Notes: generated by a model from the letters alone, not told the origin. A stretch of DNA of 64,000 nucleotides from Anomaloglossus baeobatrachus (GCF_048569485.1 NC_134353.1:429120113-429184112); one strand, 5' to 3'; counted from the first letter of the stretch, positions 33,600 through 46,740 are shown. A program made the numbers and translations.

Positions 33600-35040
33600 C
33601 CCCCCCCAGAAACGGCCTCAGGACGGATCAGGGCCAGGCTTGTCTGGGTATCTCCGATGAAACTGAGCAACCTTCCGGGGCGCTCGAATGTTACCCACAG
33701 GTTCCCAGGAATCGTCCTCGGGGGAGTACCCCTGCCAACGTACCAGATACTGAAGCCGATGCCGATGGAGCCGGGAGTCAATAATGTCCTCAACCACGAA
33801 CTGCTCCTGGCCATCAACCATCACCGGCGGAGGAGGAGGTACGATACGACCATGAAACGTATTAGGGGAAACTGGTTTTAGCAGAGAAACATGAAAGACC
33901 GGGTGTACCTTTAAATTGTGCGGCAACCTCAGCCGACAGGCCACAGAGCTCACTATCCCGGTGATCTTAAATGGACCAATGAATTTCTGCCCCAGCTTCT
34001 GCGAAGGAACACCCAATTTCAGATTTTTGGTGGATAACCACACCGAGTCCCCTACCTTATACATGGGTGCCTGTTTCCGGTGAGTGTCTGCCGACTTCTT
34101 GTAACGCTCCTGAGCCGAAGCCAAAGAGTCCTTTAAAACCTCCAGATTCCGTCGTAGCTCCGTCAATCTGTCCTCCACCGCTGGCACCGAAACCGCCATC
34201 GGTGACCTAGGCAAAATATTCGGATAGTAACCCAAGTTAGCGGAAAAGGGCGTTACCTTAGTGGAGCTGCTCTGAGTGTTGTTATACGAGAACTCCGCCA
34301 AAGGAAGCAGCTGCAACCAATCGTCCTGCAGATGGCTGACATAACATCGCAGGTACTGCTCCAGGGTTTGATTAGTCCGTTCGGTTTGCCCATTTGTCTG
34401 GGGATGGTATGCAGAAGACAAACAGACATCAATATGGAGTGCCGAACAAAACCACTTCCAGAACTTAGACGTGAACTGCACGCCCCGGTCAGAGAAGATC
34501 TCATCTGGTACCCCATGCAATCGAAATATATTCTGGATAACCAAATCCACTGTCTCTGCGGCTGAGGGAAGACAGGTACATGGAATAAAGTGAGCAGCCT
34601 TTGTCAACCGATCCACCACCACTAAAATGGTATTGTTACCGCCTGAGATGGGAAACTCCACAATAAAATCCATTGAGATGGATCCCCAAGGGCGAGATGG
34701 TACAGGTAACGGTTGAAGGAGTCCCGTAGGAGCCACACGAGGGACCTTGCACCGGGCACAAACCACACATGAGTGGACATAGTCTTTCACATCCTTTAAA
34801 CAGGTAGGCCACCAGAAAAAACGACTCAGAAATTCCTGCGTCTTCTGTACCCCCCTATGACCTGCCAACACGGAGTCATGGACCAACTTGAGAACCCGAA
34901 GTCTTACAGCCTCCGGGACATAAATACGTCGCTCTCTCAACCACACACCATTCCGAAGGACAAGAGTCACATCATTCGGGGGGGCAGCAAGAAATACGTC
35001 ACCATCATAGGCCAGCTTGATGTCCTTCCACAAGTCCTGG
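33600..35040 (-). pseudogene. Chromovirus integrase and chromodomain region (fossil)
   Basis: H2C2 segment (HDSVLAGHRGVQKTQEFLSR then CVVCARCK), DDE core (SMDFIVEFP, FSDRGVQFTSKFW), GPF-type segment KLGQKFIGPFKI. At the end is a chromodomain with VEDIIDSRLHRHRLQYLVRW and GYSPEDDSWEP. Chromodomains of this class direct integration by binding modified histones (established knowledge). Confidence 0.93.
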
Positions 35041-35044
35041 TCCT

Positions 35045-38000
35045 GGATTACTCCAACGAAATTGCATCTGATAACACGGTCTGAGACGGGGTTCCAGGCA
35101 CGGAGTCCATGGCGTGGATTCGGGACAAGGCATCGGCTTTCCCATTACGTGACCCTGGACGGTATGTAACGATAAAATTGAACTGGTTAAGGAACAGGCT
35201 CCAACAGGCTTGCCGTGGAGACAGGCACCTGGCAGATTTAAGGAATTCTAGGTTACGATGGTCTGTGAGAACTATCACTTGTTGCGCTGCTCCCTGTAAG
35301 TGGTGTCTCCATTCCTTAAAAGCAGAAATAATCGCCAACAATTCCTTGTCCGCAATGTCATAGTTCTTTTCTGCAGGGGACAACCGACGAGAAAAGAAAG
35401 CACACGGGTGCAAGAGACTCTTGTCCCCAGTCCTTTGTGAAAGGATAGCACCTAATGCATAATCGGAAGCGTCGACTTCCACAATAAAAGGGAGTGCGGG
35501 ATTCGGGTGTATTAGTATTGGTGCTGAGGTAAAACAAACCTTGAGACGATTGAAAGCTTCCCGGGCCTGGGCGGACCACACAAACTTCTGCCCTTTTTTG
35601 GTTAACAGAGTGATAGGGCGGACAATCTCTGAAAAGTTGCGGATAAAGCGTCTGGAAAAGTTAGCAAAACCGACAAAGCGTTGTACCTCCTTGATGTTTC
35701 CCGGTTTCGGCCAGTCTAGAATTGCCCGTATCTTGCCAGACTCCATGTTCAGTCCCTGAGGAGAAAGGACATATCCTAAAAATTGTATCTTTGAGCAATG
35801 GAATTCGCACTTCTCCAGTTTAATATACAGGTGGTTATCCCTCAGACGGGTAAGTACTGTCTTGACGTGCTCCTGGTGTTCCTGTAGGGAATCAGAAAAG
35901 ATCAAGATATCATCCAGGTAAATCACCATGAACTGGTCCATTATATCCCTAAAAATATCGTTGACTAGGTGTTGGAAAGCCGCAGGGGCGTTACAAAGTC
36001 CAAAAGGCATCACTAGATACTCATAATGTCCATACCGACATCTGAACGCTGTTTTCCACTCGTCCCCGGGACGTATGCGGAGTAGATTATATGCCCCACG
36101 GAGATCCAATTTAGTAAATATTTTGGCCTGTTGTACTCTCTCCAATAGTTCAGGAATCAACGGTAACGGATACCGGTTCCGGATGGTTATCTTATTTAGT
36201 TCCCGGTAGTCGATACAAGGTCTCAGAGTCCCCTCTTTCTTTTTCACGAAAAAGATGGGTGCCCCTGCTGGTGAGGTAGAAGGTCGAAAAAATCCCTTGG
36301 CTAGGCTTTCATCGATGTAATCTTTTAGTGCTTGTAACTCAGGTGCCGCCAACGGATAGACATGACCAAACGGGATCTCTGCCCCTGGGAGTAAGTCTAT
36401 GGGACAATCATACGGTCTATGCGGGGGAAGCCGATCTGCTTTTCTTTTGTCGCATATATCAGCGAAGTCATTATAAACCGGGGGTAGAACAGGTACCTGT
36501 ACAGTGCCCTCCGCATTCGGTGTTACTGGAACCGGTACAGTTGGACTAATGGTCGGACCACTCTGGGGTGGGAAGGATATTTCTTTAGTCTCCCAATCGA
36601 TGACTGGATTTGTAGACCGCAGCCAAGGAATTCCTAAAATTATCGGAAAATGGGGAGAAGAAATCAACATGAAAACAAGGGTCTCCTGCTGATCTGGTTT
36701 CATCACACATTCAAGGGGTACTGTCTCCTGATCAACTGGTCCAGAAACTAACGGAGAACCGTCTACCGTCTCCATGGTAACCGGTGAGGATCTTTGTTGA
36801 GTCTGGATACCGTGTTTCCTGGCAAAAGAAGAGTCCATGAAATTTCCCCCTGCCCCAGAGTCTATCATAGCAGATGTAGGAATTAACTGTCCCTCCCACC
36901 GTATCTGAATGGGAAGCGAGCAATGGGTGTATTTCCCTTCTGAGTCCTTAGGTGAAGTTGACATCAAAGTCAAGGGAAATACCGCATCCAGGTGTAAACT
37001 TGCCTCAGAGATATCGGACTCTGCGTCCGTGTTGTCACACTCTGCCATTGCTGCCAGTACCTTATTCGGGCGATTTGGACGTTTTGGGCAGTCAATCAGA
37101 AAATGGTCTGATTGACCACAATAGAAACACAAACGCTCACGGAGCCGGTGTTCACGACGTTCATTGGTCTCTCGCTTTTGTAGAGAGTCCACTTGCATAG
37201 GAACATCCTCGGCCTCCCGTGGCGTCTTGTGAGCGGGTTCTCTAGAAGGAAACGCAAAGTTGGTTACCCGGTATACAGCTGCCCATTTTTCCTGTCGGCG
37301 TTCCGTCAAGCGGGTATCGATACGCACACAGTGTTGGAGAAACAGTTCAAAATCCCGTGGAGATTCGGCACGAGCTAACTCGTCCATGATGGTACTGGAC
37401 AAACCCTTTCTGAAAACGGACAATAGTGCATTGTTTCCCCAGTCGGTGTCTACCACTAACCTTTTGAACTCAGTGGCGTATTCGACAACAGACCGCTTTC
37501 CCTGACGTAAGGAAAGCAGAGCCGATTCAGCGGTAGCACGGCGATTAGGATCATCAAACATTTGCGCCATTGCTGTTAAAAAGTCATCCAGGTTATTTAA
37601 ACGGATATCACGATTCCCTATCATAGGATTAGCCCAAGCCAGTGCTCGTGAGGTTAACAACATGATTATACATAACACTTTTGACCGGTCAGAACGGTAA
37701 TAATCAGCATGTACATCAAAAAAATAGTATACACTGGTTAACAAACCCACGAAACTGACTTCGATCACCACTGAAACGAAATGGGGGTAACCTAGGCATA
37801 CCGGCAGCTGATACGGATGTAGCGGGGGTGGCTTCCTGAGCCTTCACTCTGGTTTGCAAATCCTGAATAGCCGGACCAAGTACCTGGTGATCATGGCCCA
37901 GCTGTACCTCCACATCTCTAAGCTTAGTTTGCACCGCCTCCATCTCCTGCTGCAAGGAGTTAATCATGGAGAAAAGCTGATCTACTCGTGTCTCAGTCAT
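35045..38000 (-). pseudogene. Chromovirus gag, protease, RT and RNase H region (fossil)
   Basis: Begins near MTETRVDQLFSMINSLQQ. Gag capsid with YATEFKRLVVDTDWG, knuckle CFYCGQSDHFLIDC, protease AMIDSGAGGNFMD, RT with FGLCNAPAAFQHLVND and YLDDILIF, RNase H with VEVDASDYALGAILS and YRPGSRNGKADALSR. Confidence 0.93.
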
Positions 38001-38036
38001 TGCCCCAGCGAAATACTCTTATTGGCCTGAGTATAA

Positions 38037-38816
38037 TGTAATACTATTGTATGTACTGAGGATTTCGATTGCGTTAGGGCAATGACAACCAGAGACGAGT
38101 TCTTGGTGCAAAAGACGTTTTATAATATGTAACCGCAATATGTGCACAGAACAGAATATACACAATAATAAGTAACCGCAATATGTAAACAGAACAAAAT
38201 ATACACAGTAATATGTAACCGCAATATGTAAACAGAACAAAATATACACAGTAATATGTAACCGCAATATGCACACAGAACAGTATATACACAGTGGAAC
38301 ATAAACACAGTAAATACCTGCTGGGTTCAGAGCAAAGAGGAATTCCCGGGGCCGCACACCGGACTCCCCCAGGGAGACCACCAGGAGCGAACCCCTATAC
38401 AGGGGCTGTCCGGCAATCACCCCAGAAGGCCTAAATGCGCAGCAGCCGGGACACAAAAAGGGCAACAGATATAGTCCAAAAAATGTCCGTACGTGATGTG
38501 AGTCCTAGGGTGGATATGAACGGGAGGGACCGGGCAGAAGTGCCGACCAGAGACGGCAGACAGAGTCCGAGCACAGTTGGATGAGAGGTGAAGTCCAGAG
38601 CTGGTGTCAGGTGTTTCAACTGGATCCAAACAGCAATCAGGAGATGAGAGCAGATGGGCAGGAGTACACAGGAAGCAGTATACTCAGGCAACTAGACTAA
38701 GCTTAGGGGCGGCTTTTAAACAGATGGACAGGAAGTAGGGCAACAGAACAGAAAACTCCATGTTAACAAAGGGCAAGATCCTTCAAAAGAAAACTGGAAA
38801 TCCCGGAACTCTGACA
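38037..38816 (-). repeat. 5' LTR of the chromovirus
   Basis: 780 bp, same termini and 48-bp units as the 3' LTR; the leader to the gag start is very short (about 40 bp). Confidence 0.92.
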
Positions 38817-38821
38817 CCAAG

Positions 38822-39600
38822 CTACAGTGAGTACAGACCAGGAAATGGTCTGCAGTGATGCCCAGAACCTTTGTGACTCTGATTCAGGCCGTGAGGACCA
38901 AGTTTCTGAGCATAATGTTGACCCTTTTTCACAAACTGTAACACCTGTTGTTATAGACAATAAGGAACATACTGATGATGATGAAACGCAGATACCAGAT
39001 TGGGATGACAATTTAAATATTCGGTCAGGGCAAGAAGAGGCTCGGTCTGAGGGTGAGGGGAGTGAAAACACATCAATTGATGAGGAAGTTCTAGATCCCA
39101 CCTACTGTCAACCCACAGTCAGGCCCTCGAGGAGGTCAACAGAGACGGTGGAGGAGGATGCAACTGACGACGAAGTTACCTTGCGCCTTCCTGGACAGAG
39201 TCGGAGTACTGGTAGCACGTCTACAACTGCATCCTCAGCCACCACTGTGCCTCTGAGCACTAGTCGGGGTGGATCAGCAGGTCGCATGCCCTCTAAGCCT
39301 TGCCTAGCCTGGTCCTTTTTTGACATAGCAAAAGATCGCCCAAATTATGTGATCTGTAAAATTTGTCGTGATTCTGTTAGTAGAGGGCAAAACCTCAGCA
39401 GTTTGACAACTTCTTCCATGAATCGTCACATGAATAAATATCATATGTCCCAGTGGGAAGCTCACCGTGCTGCAATGCGACCTAGCGGAGCGAACCATCC
39501 ACCGCCTGCCCCTTCCAGTGCATCCGCGCGCTCTTCATCTTCTAGGACTGTGGGGACAGCTGTCACACCTGGTTTTCCACGCACAACTTCCACCACTGTA
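38822..39600 (+). pseudogene. hAT transposase, BED zinc-finger portion
   Basis: Acidic Ser/Thr-rich linker followed by a BED finger: LAWSFFDIAKDRPNYVICKI has the aromatic start and the CxxC pair (codons at 39355 and 39364), and HMNKYH supplies the histidines (39427, 39442). BED fingers bind DNA in ZBED/hAT transposases. A 15-bp target duplication at its end marks the foldback insertion; coding resumes at 40839. Confidence 0.85.
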
Positions 39601-40823
39601 GGGGAAAGACAGACAGTGGGATGGCACCACCCACGGGGATCTCCTAGGTACACTGCGTTACGTGGCAAGAACAAGAAAAAGACGTACCTAAAAAATGGGA
39701 TCACCACTTATGAAGTATTATTAAGAATCATCAATGTTTTATTGTCAATAGAACACACATAAAACACATAGTGAAAGTGAAAAGATACCGATAAACGAAT
39801 ACACACAGACAAATACGGACATCTAAAATCAATTAAAAGCACTAATGCACTTGAGAGATACCCACATTGAAAAATGTATATTCTTGGTCCAATGCCAATA
39901 GGCTGTAGTCAATATTGAACAAACCCTGAAATACCCCTATATTTGTGCCACAAGGAGAGGACTTTCCACAAAATAGAATAGCAGCTTATGCCGAGGATCC
40001 CACAGGTACTCAAGTGAAATTAACTGGCTGGCCCATGGCACAGTGAGCAGCAGAAAATAAATGAACAAGATCAAAAATTGTACAGTTCACAAATTCACAA
40101 AGACCTGAGCAGGACACCCAGCAGGCATTTCAAACAGGTTTTAGATAATCAAGCAAGCGGGCTAAAGTAATAAAATATGGGTGGCCCAAATCTGGTCCAC
40201 CACCCTTCCTTGCCCTGCCCCGGATGGTTTTTTAGCATTTTTTGCTGCACCCTCCTTGAGGTTTTGGTATGTCATCCTGAGGGTTTTTCCTTAGTTGCTC
40301 TCTGGGCTTTTCTTTATTACTTTAGCCAGCTTGCTTGATTATCTAAAACCTGTTTGAAATGCCTGCTGGGTGTCCTGCTCAGGTCTTTGTGAATTTGTGA
40401 ACTGTACAATTTTTGATCTTGTTCATTTATTTTCTGCTGCTCACTTTGCCATGGGCCAGCCAGTTAATTTCATTTGAGTACCTGTGGAATCCTCGGCATA
40501 AGCTGCTATTCTATTTTGTGGAAAGTCCTCTCCTTGTGGCACAAATATAGGGGTATTTCAGGGTTTGTTCAATATTGACTACAGCCTATTGGCATTGGAC
40601 CAAGAATATACATTTTTCAATGTGGGTATCTCTCAAGTGCATTAGTGCTTTTAATTGATTTTAGATGTCCGTATTTGTCTGTGTGTATTCGTTTATCGGT
40701 ATTTTTTCACTTTCACTATGTGTTTTATGTGTGTTCTATTGACAATAAAACATTGATGATTCTTAATAATACTTCATAAGTGGTGATCCCATTTTTTAGG
40801 TACGTCTTTTTCTTTTTCATGCC
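39601..40823. mobile_element. Foldback element with ~500-bp inverted arms and a 15-bp target duplication
   Basis: ACTTCCACCACTGTA flanks it (39586-39600, 40824-40838). After about 90 bp of unique sequence come two near-perfect inverted arms (roughly 39670-40172 and 40308-40810) around a ~135-bp loop. It has no ORF. The 15-bp duplication and the plan of a short unique stretch plus head-to-head arms resemble the Penelope-like element at 48375, so retroposition seems likelier than cut-and-paste transposition. Confidence 0.8.
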
Positions 40824-40838
40824 ACTTCCACCACTGTA

Positions 40839-42845
40839 ACCGCAACAGGAAGTTTGCTTGGTAGGTCGTCAGTTGGTTTGGAAGGGGAAACAAGTGCGTG
40901 TGTACAGCTCTCTCAGACATCGATAGCACCAACGTTGGATGAAGGCAACATCATGTCTATGCCTGCACTTTCCTCACAAACCTGCATTTTTCCAGGGACA
41001 CCCTACTCAACACCGTCTACACACAGCAGCCAGATCTCTGTCCCTCAGATGTGGACAAATAAAAAGCCATTTCCTGCGACCCATGACAAAGCTAAGAGGT
41101 TGACTTTATCCCTCTGTAAGCTCTTGGCTACCGAAATGCTGCCTTTCCGCCTGGTGGACACACAGGATTTTAGAGACCTTATGTCTGTCGCTGTGCCCCA
41201 GTACCAGATGCCCAGTCGCCACTACTTCTCTAAGAAAGGTGTGTCCGCGCTACACCAGGATGTCGCACACAACATCACCGCTTCCTTGAGAAACTCTCTG
41301 TGTGAACGGGTGCATTTCAGCACCGATACTTGGACCAGTAAGCTTGGACAGGGACGATATATGTCACTGACTGGGCACTGGGTAACTATGGTGATAGATG
41401 GTGAAGGGTCTGCTGCACAAGTCTTGCCGTCCCCACGACTTGTGTGTCAATCCTCTGTCTGTCCAAGTTCCGCCACTGCTTCTGCCTCCTCCACCTCATC
41501 TGGGTCCTCCACCTCCGCCCCAAGCCTGCCTGGTCAGGCCACCAGCATTCTCACTGCGCAGAAGGAATCACGCACCCCTCATTACTATGCTGGCAGCAGA
41601 GCGCAACGGCATCAGGCGGTCTTTAGCTTGACATGTCTTGGAAATAGGAGTGACACAGCGGCTGAGTTGTGGGCAGCTCTGGAGACTGAGTTTAATAAAT
41701 GGTTGTCTCCACTCAACCTGCAGCCTGGTAAGGCCGTGTGCGACAATGCTGCAAACCTGGGTGCGGCCCTTCGCCTGGGCAAGGTGACACACATGCCTTG
41801 TATGGCTCACGTGTTGAACCTTGTTGTCCAGCAATTTTTAACACACTATCCCGGCCTAGATGGCCTTCTGACCAGGGCATGAAAACTGTCTGCTCACTTC
41901 CGCCGTTCAACCGCCGCAGCTGAGCGACTTGCATCGCTCCAGAAGTCTTTCAGCCTGCCGGTTCATCGCCTGAAATGCGATGTAGCGACACGCTGGAATT
42001 CGACTCTCCACATGTTACAGCGACTGTGGCAGCACCGCCGAGCCCTGGTGCAATACGTCATGACGTATAGCCTGGGCCAACGAGATGCAGAGGTGGGGCA
42101 GATCACCGTGATGGAGTGGTCTCAGATCAAGGACCTATGCACCCTTCTGCACAGTTTTGACATGGCGATGAATATGTTTTGCGCTGACAATGCCATTATC
42201 AGCATGACAATTCCAGTCATTTACATGCTGGAACTCACGCTAAACACTATTCGGAGTCAGGGGGTGGGACAACAGGAAGGGGAGGAACTACAGGAGGATT
42301 CATATGCGCAAGACACAACAACATCACCAAGGTCCAGACGTTCATCATCACCAACGCGGCAGGCATGGGACCATGGGGGACAGGGATCAACAAGGGCGCA
42401 TGGCAGCAGGCGAAATGTTGAGGAAGGTGCAGGAGAACATGAAGAAATGGAGGACGAACTGTCCATGGACATTGAAGACTCAGCGGATGAGGGAGTCCTT
42501 GGTCAAATTTCAGTTGAAAGAGGTTGGGGGGAGATGTCAGAGGAAGAAAGAACGGTTAGCACCTCTATGCCACAAACACAGCGTGGACTTGGTCCGCATG
42601 GCTGCGCAAGACACATGAGTGCCTTCTTGCTGCACTACCTCCAACATGACCCTCGTATTGTCAAAATTAGAAGTGATGATGACTACTGGCTTGCCACACT
42701 ATTAGATCCCCGGTACAAGTCCAAATTTTGTGACATAATTCCAGCCATCGAAAGGGACGCACGTATGCAGGAGTATCAGCAGAAGCTGTTACTCGATCTT
42801 AGCTCGGCTTTTCCACCAAAAAAACCGTGCAGGTGCAGGGAGTGA
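40839..42845 (+). pseudogene. hAT transposase, catalytic core
   Basis: RNase H-like core: STDTWTSK gives the first catalytic Asp (codon about 41325), VCDNAANLG the second (about 41742), and CMAHVLNLVVQQFL is the conserved CxxH block of hAT transposases. A single in-frame TGA at about 41880 separates this from KLSAHFRRSTAAAERL and CDVATRWNSTLHML, which continue the fold. The acidic insertion with LDPRYKSKFC follows. The frame changes near 42840 and sequence homologous in style (SPSCNLTNMGRSRH) continues in another frame. The transposase is therefore inactive. Confidence 0.88.
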
Positions 42846-42989
42846 ATCTCCCAGTTGTAACTTGACAAACATGGGACGGTCTCGTCATCTTCAACAGTCT
42901 ACCCGTACCAGTAGCACCGTATCTGGTGCTGGTAACAGCAATTTTATTTAATCTTTTCATAATTTTTTTAGACCCTCCTTTGCAAGGTC

Positions 42990-43332
42990 ACCAGAGACAA
43001 CAAGTCTGACACATAGTCAACGGCTGGAGAGGATGATACAGGAGTATCTCCAAATGAACATCGATGCCATGACTTTGCAAATGGAGCCTTGCTCATTTTG
43101 GGCTTCAAATCTTGAAAAATGGCCAGAGCTCTCCACTTACGCCTTGGAGATTTTGTCGTGTCCAGCTGCCAGCGTTGTCTCTGAACGTGTCTTCAGTGCT
43201 GCTGGGTGTGTGCTGACAGATAAGCGCACGCGTCTGTCCAGTGACAATGTGGACAGACTAACGTTCATCAAAATTAACAAGTCATTGATCCACAAGGAAT
43301 TTACTACCCCTGTGTCATCCTGGGGAGAGTAA
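42990..43332 (+). pseudogene. hAT transposase, C-terminal hATC dimerisation domain
   Basis: WASNLEKWPELSTYALEILS, then PAASVVSERVFSAAGCVLTD and KRTRLSSDNVDRLTFIK: the hATC motif with the catalytic Glu in SERVFS (codon about 43183). Ends TTPVSSWGE and a TAA. Its last codons are the seed of the 235-bp array that follows. Confidence 0.9.
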
Positions 43333-46300
43333 ATGCTTGTGTATTTTGAATGTGCTTGATGCAAATCTAGCTGTGAAGTGTACAACTAGGGCACAAGTGC
43401 TGCCACTGATGGGGTGTCTGTGTGGCCCAATTTTTGGAAAAAAGGGAGACTCTGCTTGGAGTAACCCTTGCTTGCTGTGTTTTTTAAAAGGAGCCAAGAT
43501 GAACAAGTCATGGTTCAGCAAAGACTTTGCTACCTACCCCGGTGTCATCCTGGGGACGGTTAAGTATGGCGTATTTTTGAATGTGCTTGATTCAAATCTA
43601 GCTGTGAAGTGTACAACTAGGGCACAAGTGCTGCCACTGATGGGGTGTCTGTGTGGCCCATTTTTTGGAAAAAAGGGAGACTCTTCTTGGAGTAACCCTT
43701 GCTGTGTTTTTAAAAATGATCCAAGATGCACAGCGCTGGGATCAGGAAAGACTTTGCTACCTACCCCGGTGTCATCCTGGGGACGGGTAAGTATGGCGTA
43801 TTTTTTAATGTGCTTGATGCAAATCTAGCTGTGAAGTGTACAACTGGGGCACAAGTGCTGCCACTGAAGGGGTGGGTGTGTGTGGGGCCCAATTTTTGGA
43901 AAAAAGGGAGACTCCGCTTGGAGTAACCCTTGCTTACATTGTTTTTAAAAATGATCCAAGATGCACAGAGCTGGGATCAGGAAAGACTTTGCTACCTACC
44001 CCGGTGTCATCCTGGGGACGGTTAAGTATGGCGTATTTTTGAATGTGCTTGATGCAAATCTAGCTGTGAAGTGTACAACTGGGGCACAAGTGCTGCCACT
44101 GAAGGGGTGGGTGTGTGTGGGGCCCAATTTTTGGAAAAAAAGGGAGACTCCGCTTGGAGTAACCCTTGCTTGCTGTGTTTTTTAAAAGGAGCCAAGATGA
44201 ACAAGTCATGGTTCAGCAAAGACTTTGCTACCTACCCCGGGGTCATCCTGGGGACGGTTAAGTATCGCGTATTTTTGAATGTGCTTGATGCAAATCTAGC
44301 TGTGAAGTGTACAACTGGGGCACAAGTGCAGCCACTGAAGGGGTGGGTGTGTGTGGGGCCCAATTTTTGGAAAAAAGGGAGACTCCGCTTGGAGTAACCC
44401 TTGCTTACATTGTTTTTAAAAATGATCCAAGATGCACAGAGCTGGGATCAGGAAAGACTTTGCTACCTACCCTGGTGTCACCCTGGGGACAGTTAAGTAT
44501 GGCGTATTTTTGAATGTGCTTGATGCAAATCTAGCTGTGAAGTGTACAACTGGGGCACAAGTGCAGCCACTGAAGGGGTGGGTGTGTGTGTGGCCCAATT
44601 TTTGGAAAAAAGGGAGACTCCGCTTGGAGTAACCCTTGCTTGCTGTGTTTTTTAAAAGGAGCCAAGATGAACAAGTCATGGTTCAGCAAAGACTTTGCTA
44701 CCTACCCCGGGGTCATCCTGGGGACGGTTAAGTATGGCGTATTTTTGAATGTGCTTGATGCAAATCAAGCTGTGAAGTGTACAACTGGGGCACAAGTGCA
44801 GCCACTGAAGGGGTGGGTGTGTGTGGGGCCCAATTTTTGGAAAAAAGGGAGACTCCGCTTGGAGTAACCCTTGCTTACATTGTTTTTAAAAATGATCCAA
44901 GATGCACAGAGCTGGGATCAGGAAAGACTTTGCTACCTACCCTGGTGTCACCCTGGGGACGGTTAAGTATGGCGTATTTTTGAATGTGCTTGATGCAAAT
45001 CTAGCTGTGAAGTGTACAACTGGGGCACAAGTGCAGCCACTGAAGGGGTGGGTGTGTGTGTGGCCCAATTTTTGGTAAAAAGGGAGACTTCGCTTGGAGT
45101 AACCCTTGATTACATTGTTTTTAAAAATGATCCAAGATGCACAGAGCTGGGATCAGGAAAGATTTTGCTACCTACCCCGGTGTCATCCTGGGGACGGTTA
45201 AGTATGGCGTATTTTTGAATGTGCTTGATGCAAATCTAGCTGTGAAGTGTACAACTGGGGCTCAAGTGCCGCCACTGAAGGGGTGGGTGTGTGTGTGTGG
45301 CCCAATTTTTGGTAAAAAGGTAGACTCCGCTTGGAGTAACCCTTGCTTGCTGTGTTTTTTAAAAGGAGCCAAGATGAACAAGTCATGGTTCAGCAAAGAC
45401 TTTGCTACCTATTCCGGTGTCATCCAGGGGACGGTTAAGTATGGCGTATTTTTGAATGTGCTTGATGCAAATCTAGCTGTGAAGTGTACAACTGGGGCTC
45501 AAGTGCCGCCACTGAAGGGGTGGGTGTGTGTGTGTGGCCCAATTTTTGGTAAAAAGGGAGACTCCGCTTGGAGTAACCCTTGCTTGCTGTGTTTTTTAAA
45601 AGGAGCCAAGATGAACAAGTCATGGTTCAGCAAAGACTTTGCTACCTACCCCGGGGTCATCCTGGGGACGGTTAAGTATCGTGTATTTTTGAATGTGCTT
45701 GATGCAAATCTAGCTGTGAAGTGTACAACTGGGGCTCAAGTGCCGCCACTGAAGGGGTGGGTGTGTGTGGGGCCCAATTTTTGGAAAAAAGGGAGACTCC
45801 GCTTGGAGTAACCCTTGTTGCATTGTTTTTAAAAATGATCCAAGATGCACAGAGCTGGGATCAGGAAAGACTTTGCTACCTACCCTGGTGTCACCCTGGG
45901 GACAGTTAAGTATGGCGTATTTTTGAATGTGCTTGATGCAAATCTAGCTGTGAAGTGTAAAACTGGGGCACAAGTGCAGCCACTGAAGGGGTGGCTGTGT
46001 GTGTGGCCCAATTTTTGGAAAAAAGGGAGACTCCGCTTGGAGTAACCCTTGCTTGCTGTGTTTTTTAAAAGGAGCCAAGATGAACAAGTCATGTTCAGCA
46101 AAGACTTTGCTACCTACCCCGGGGTCATCCTGGGGACGGTTAAGTATGGCGTATTTTTGAATGTGCTTGATGCAAATCTAGCTGTGAAGTGTACAACTGG
46201 GGCACAAGTGCAGCCACTGAAGGGGTGAGTGTGTGTGGGGCCCAATTTTTGGAAAAAAGGGAGACTCCGCTTGGAGTAACCCTTGCTTACATTGTTTTTA

Positions 46301-46740
46301 AAAATGATCCAAGATGCACAGAGCTGGGATCAGGAAAGACTTTGCTACCTACCCTGGTGTCACCCTGGGGATGGTTAAGTATGGCGTATTTTTGAATGTG
46401 CTTGATGCAAATCTAGCTGTGAAGTGTACAACTGGGGCACAAGTGCTGCCACTGATGGGGTGTGTGTGTGGCCCAATTTTTGGTAAAAAGGGAGACTTCG
46501 CTTGGAGTAACCCTTGATTACATTGTTTTTAAAAATGATCCAAGATGCACAGAGCTGGGATCAGGAAAGATTTTGCTACCTACCCCGGTGTCATCCTGGG
46601 GACGGTTAAGTATGGCGTATTTTTGAATGTGCTTGATGCAAATCTAGCTGTGAAGTGTACAACTGGGGCACAAGTGCTGCCACTGATGGGGTGTGTGTGT
46701 GGCCCAATTTTTGGAAAAAAGGGAGACTCCGTTTGGAGTC
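43300..46740 (+). repeat. 235-bp tandem array in the hAT 3' region (about 15 units)
   Basis: GTATTTTTGAATGTGCTTGATG occurs about 15 times at roughly 235-bp spacing. Each unit begins with a copy of the sequence at the end of the transposase frame (ACCCCGGTGTCATCCTGGGG), then unit-specific sequence, in two alternating sub-types (AACAAGTCATGGTTCAGC or CAGAGCTGGGATCAGG). Many 60-100 codon ORFs here are artefacts of the repeat. Confidence 0.92.

Larger units (their letters stand above)
32816..38816 (-). mobile_element. Chromovirus (Ty3/gypsy with chromodomain), nested in the hAT (fossil)
   Basis: LTRs of 779 and 780 bp (32816-33594, 38037-38816), TGTAATAC to CTCTGACA, flanked by a 5-bp duplication CCAAG (32811-32815, 38817-38821). 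A C-rich polypurine tract complement follows the 3' LTR. Minus-strand order is gag, CCHC knuckle, protease, RT, RNase H, integrase, chromodomain, which is the vertebrate chromovirus layout (sushi/Amn relatives). The LTRs differ at about six places by eye, so it is young. It is nearly whole, with about two or three breaks. Confidence 0.95.

Noticed and set aside
43300-46740. Family of 60-220 codon plus-strand proteins (MHRAGIRKDFATYPG and similar)
   Set aside because: They are readings of the 235-bp tandem unit and recur because the unit does.
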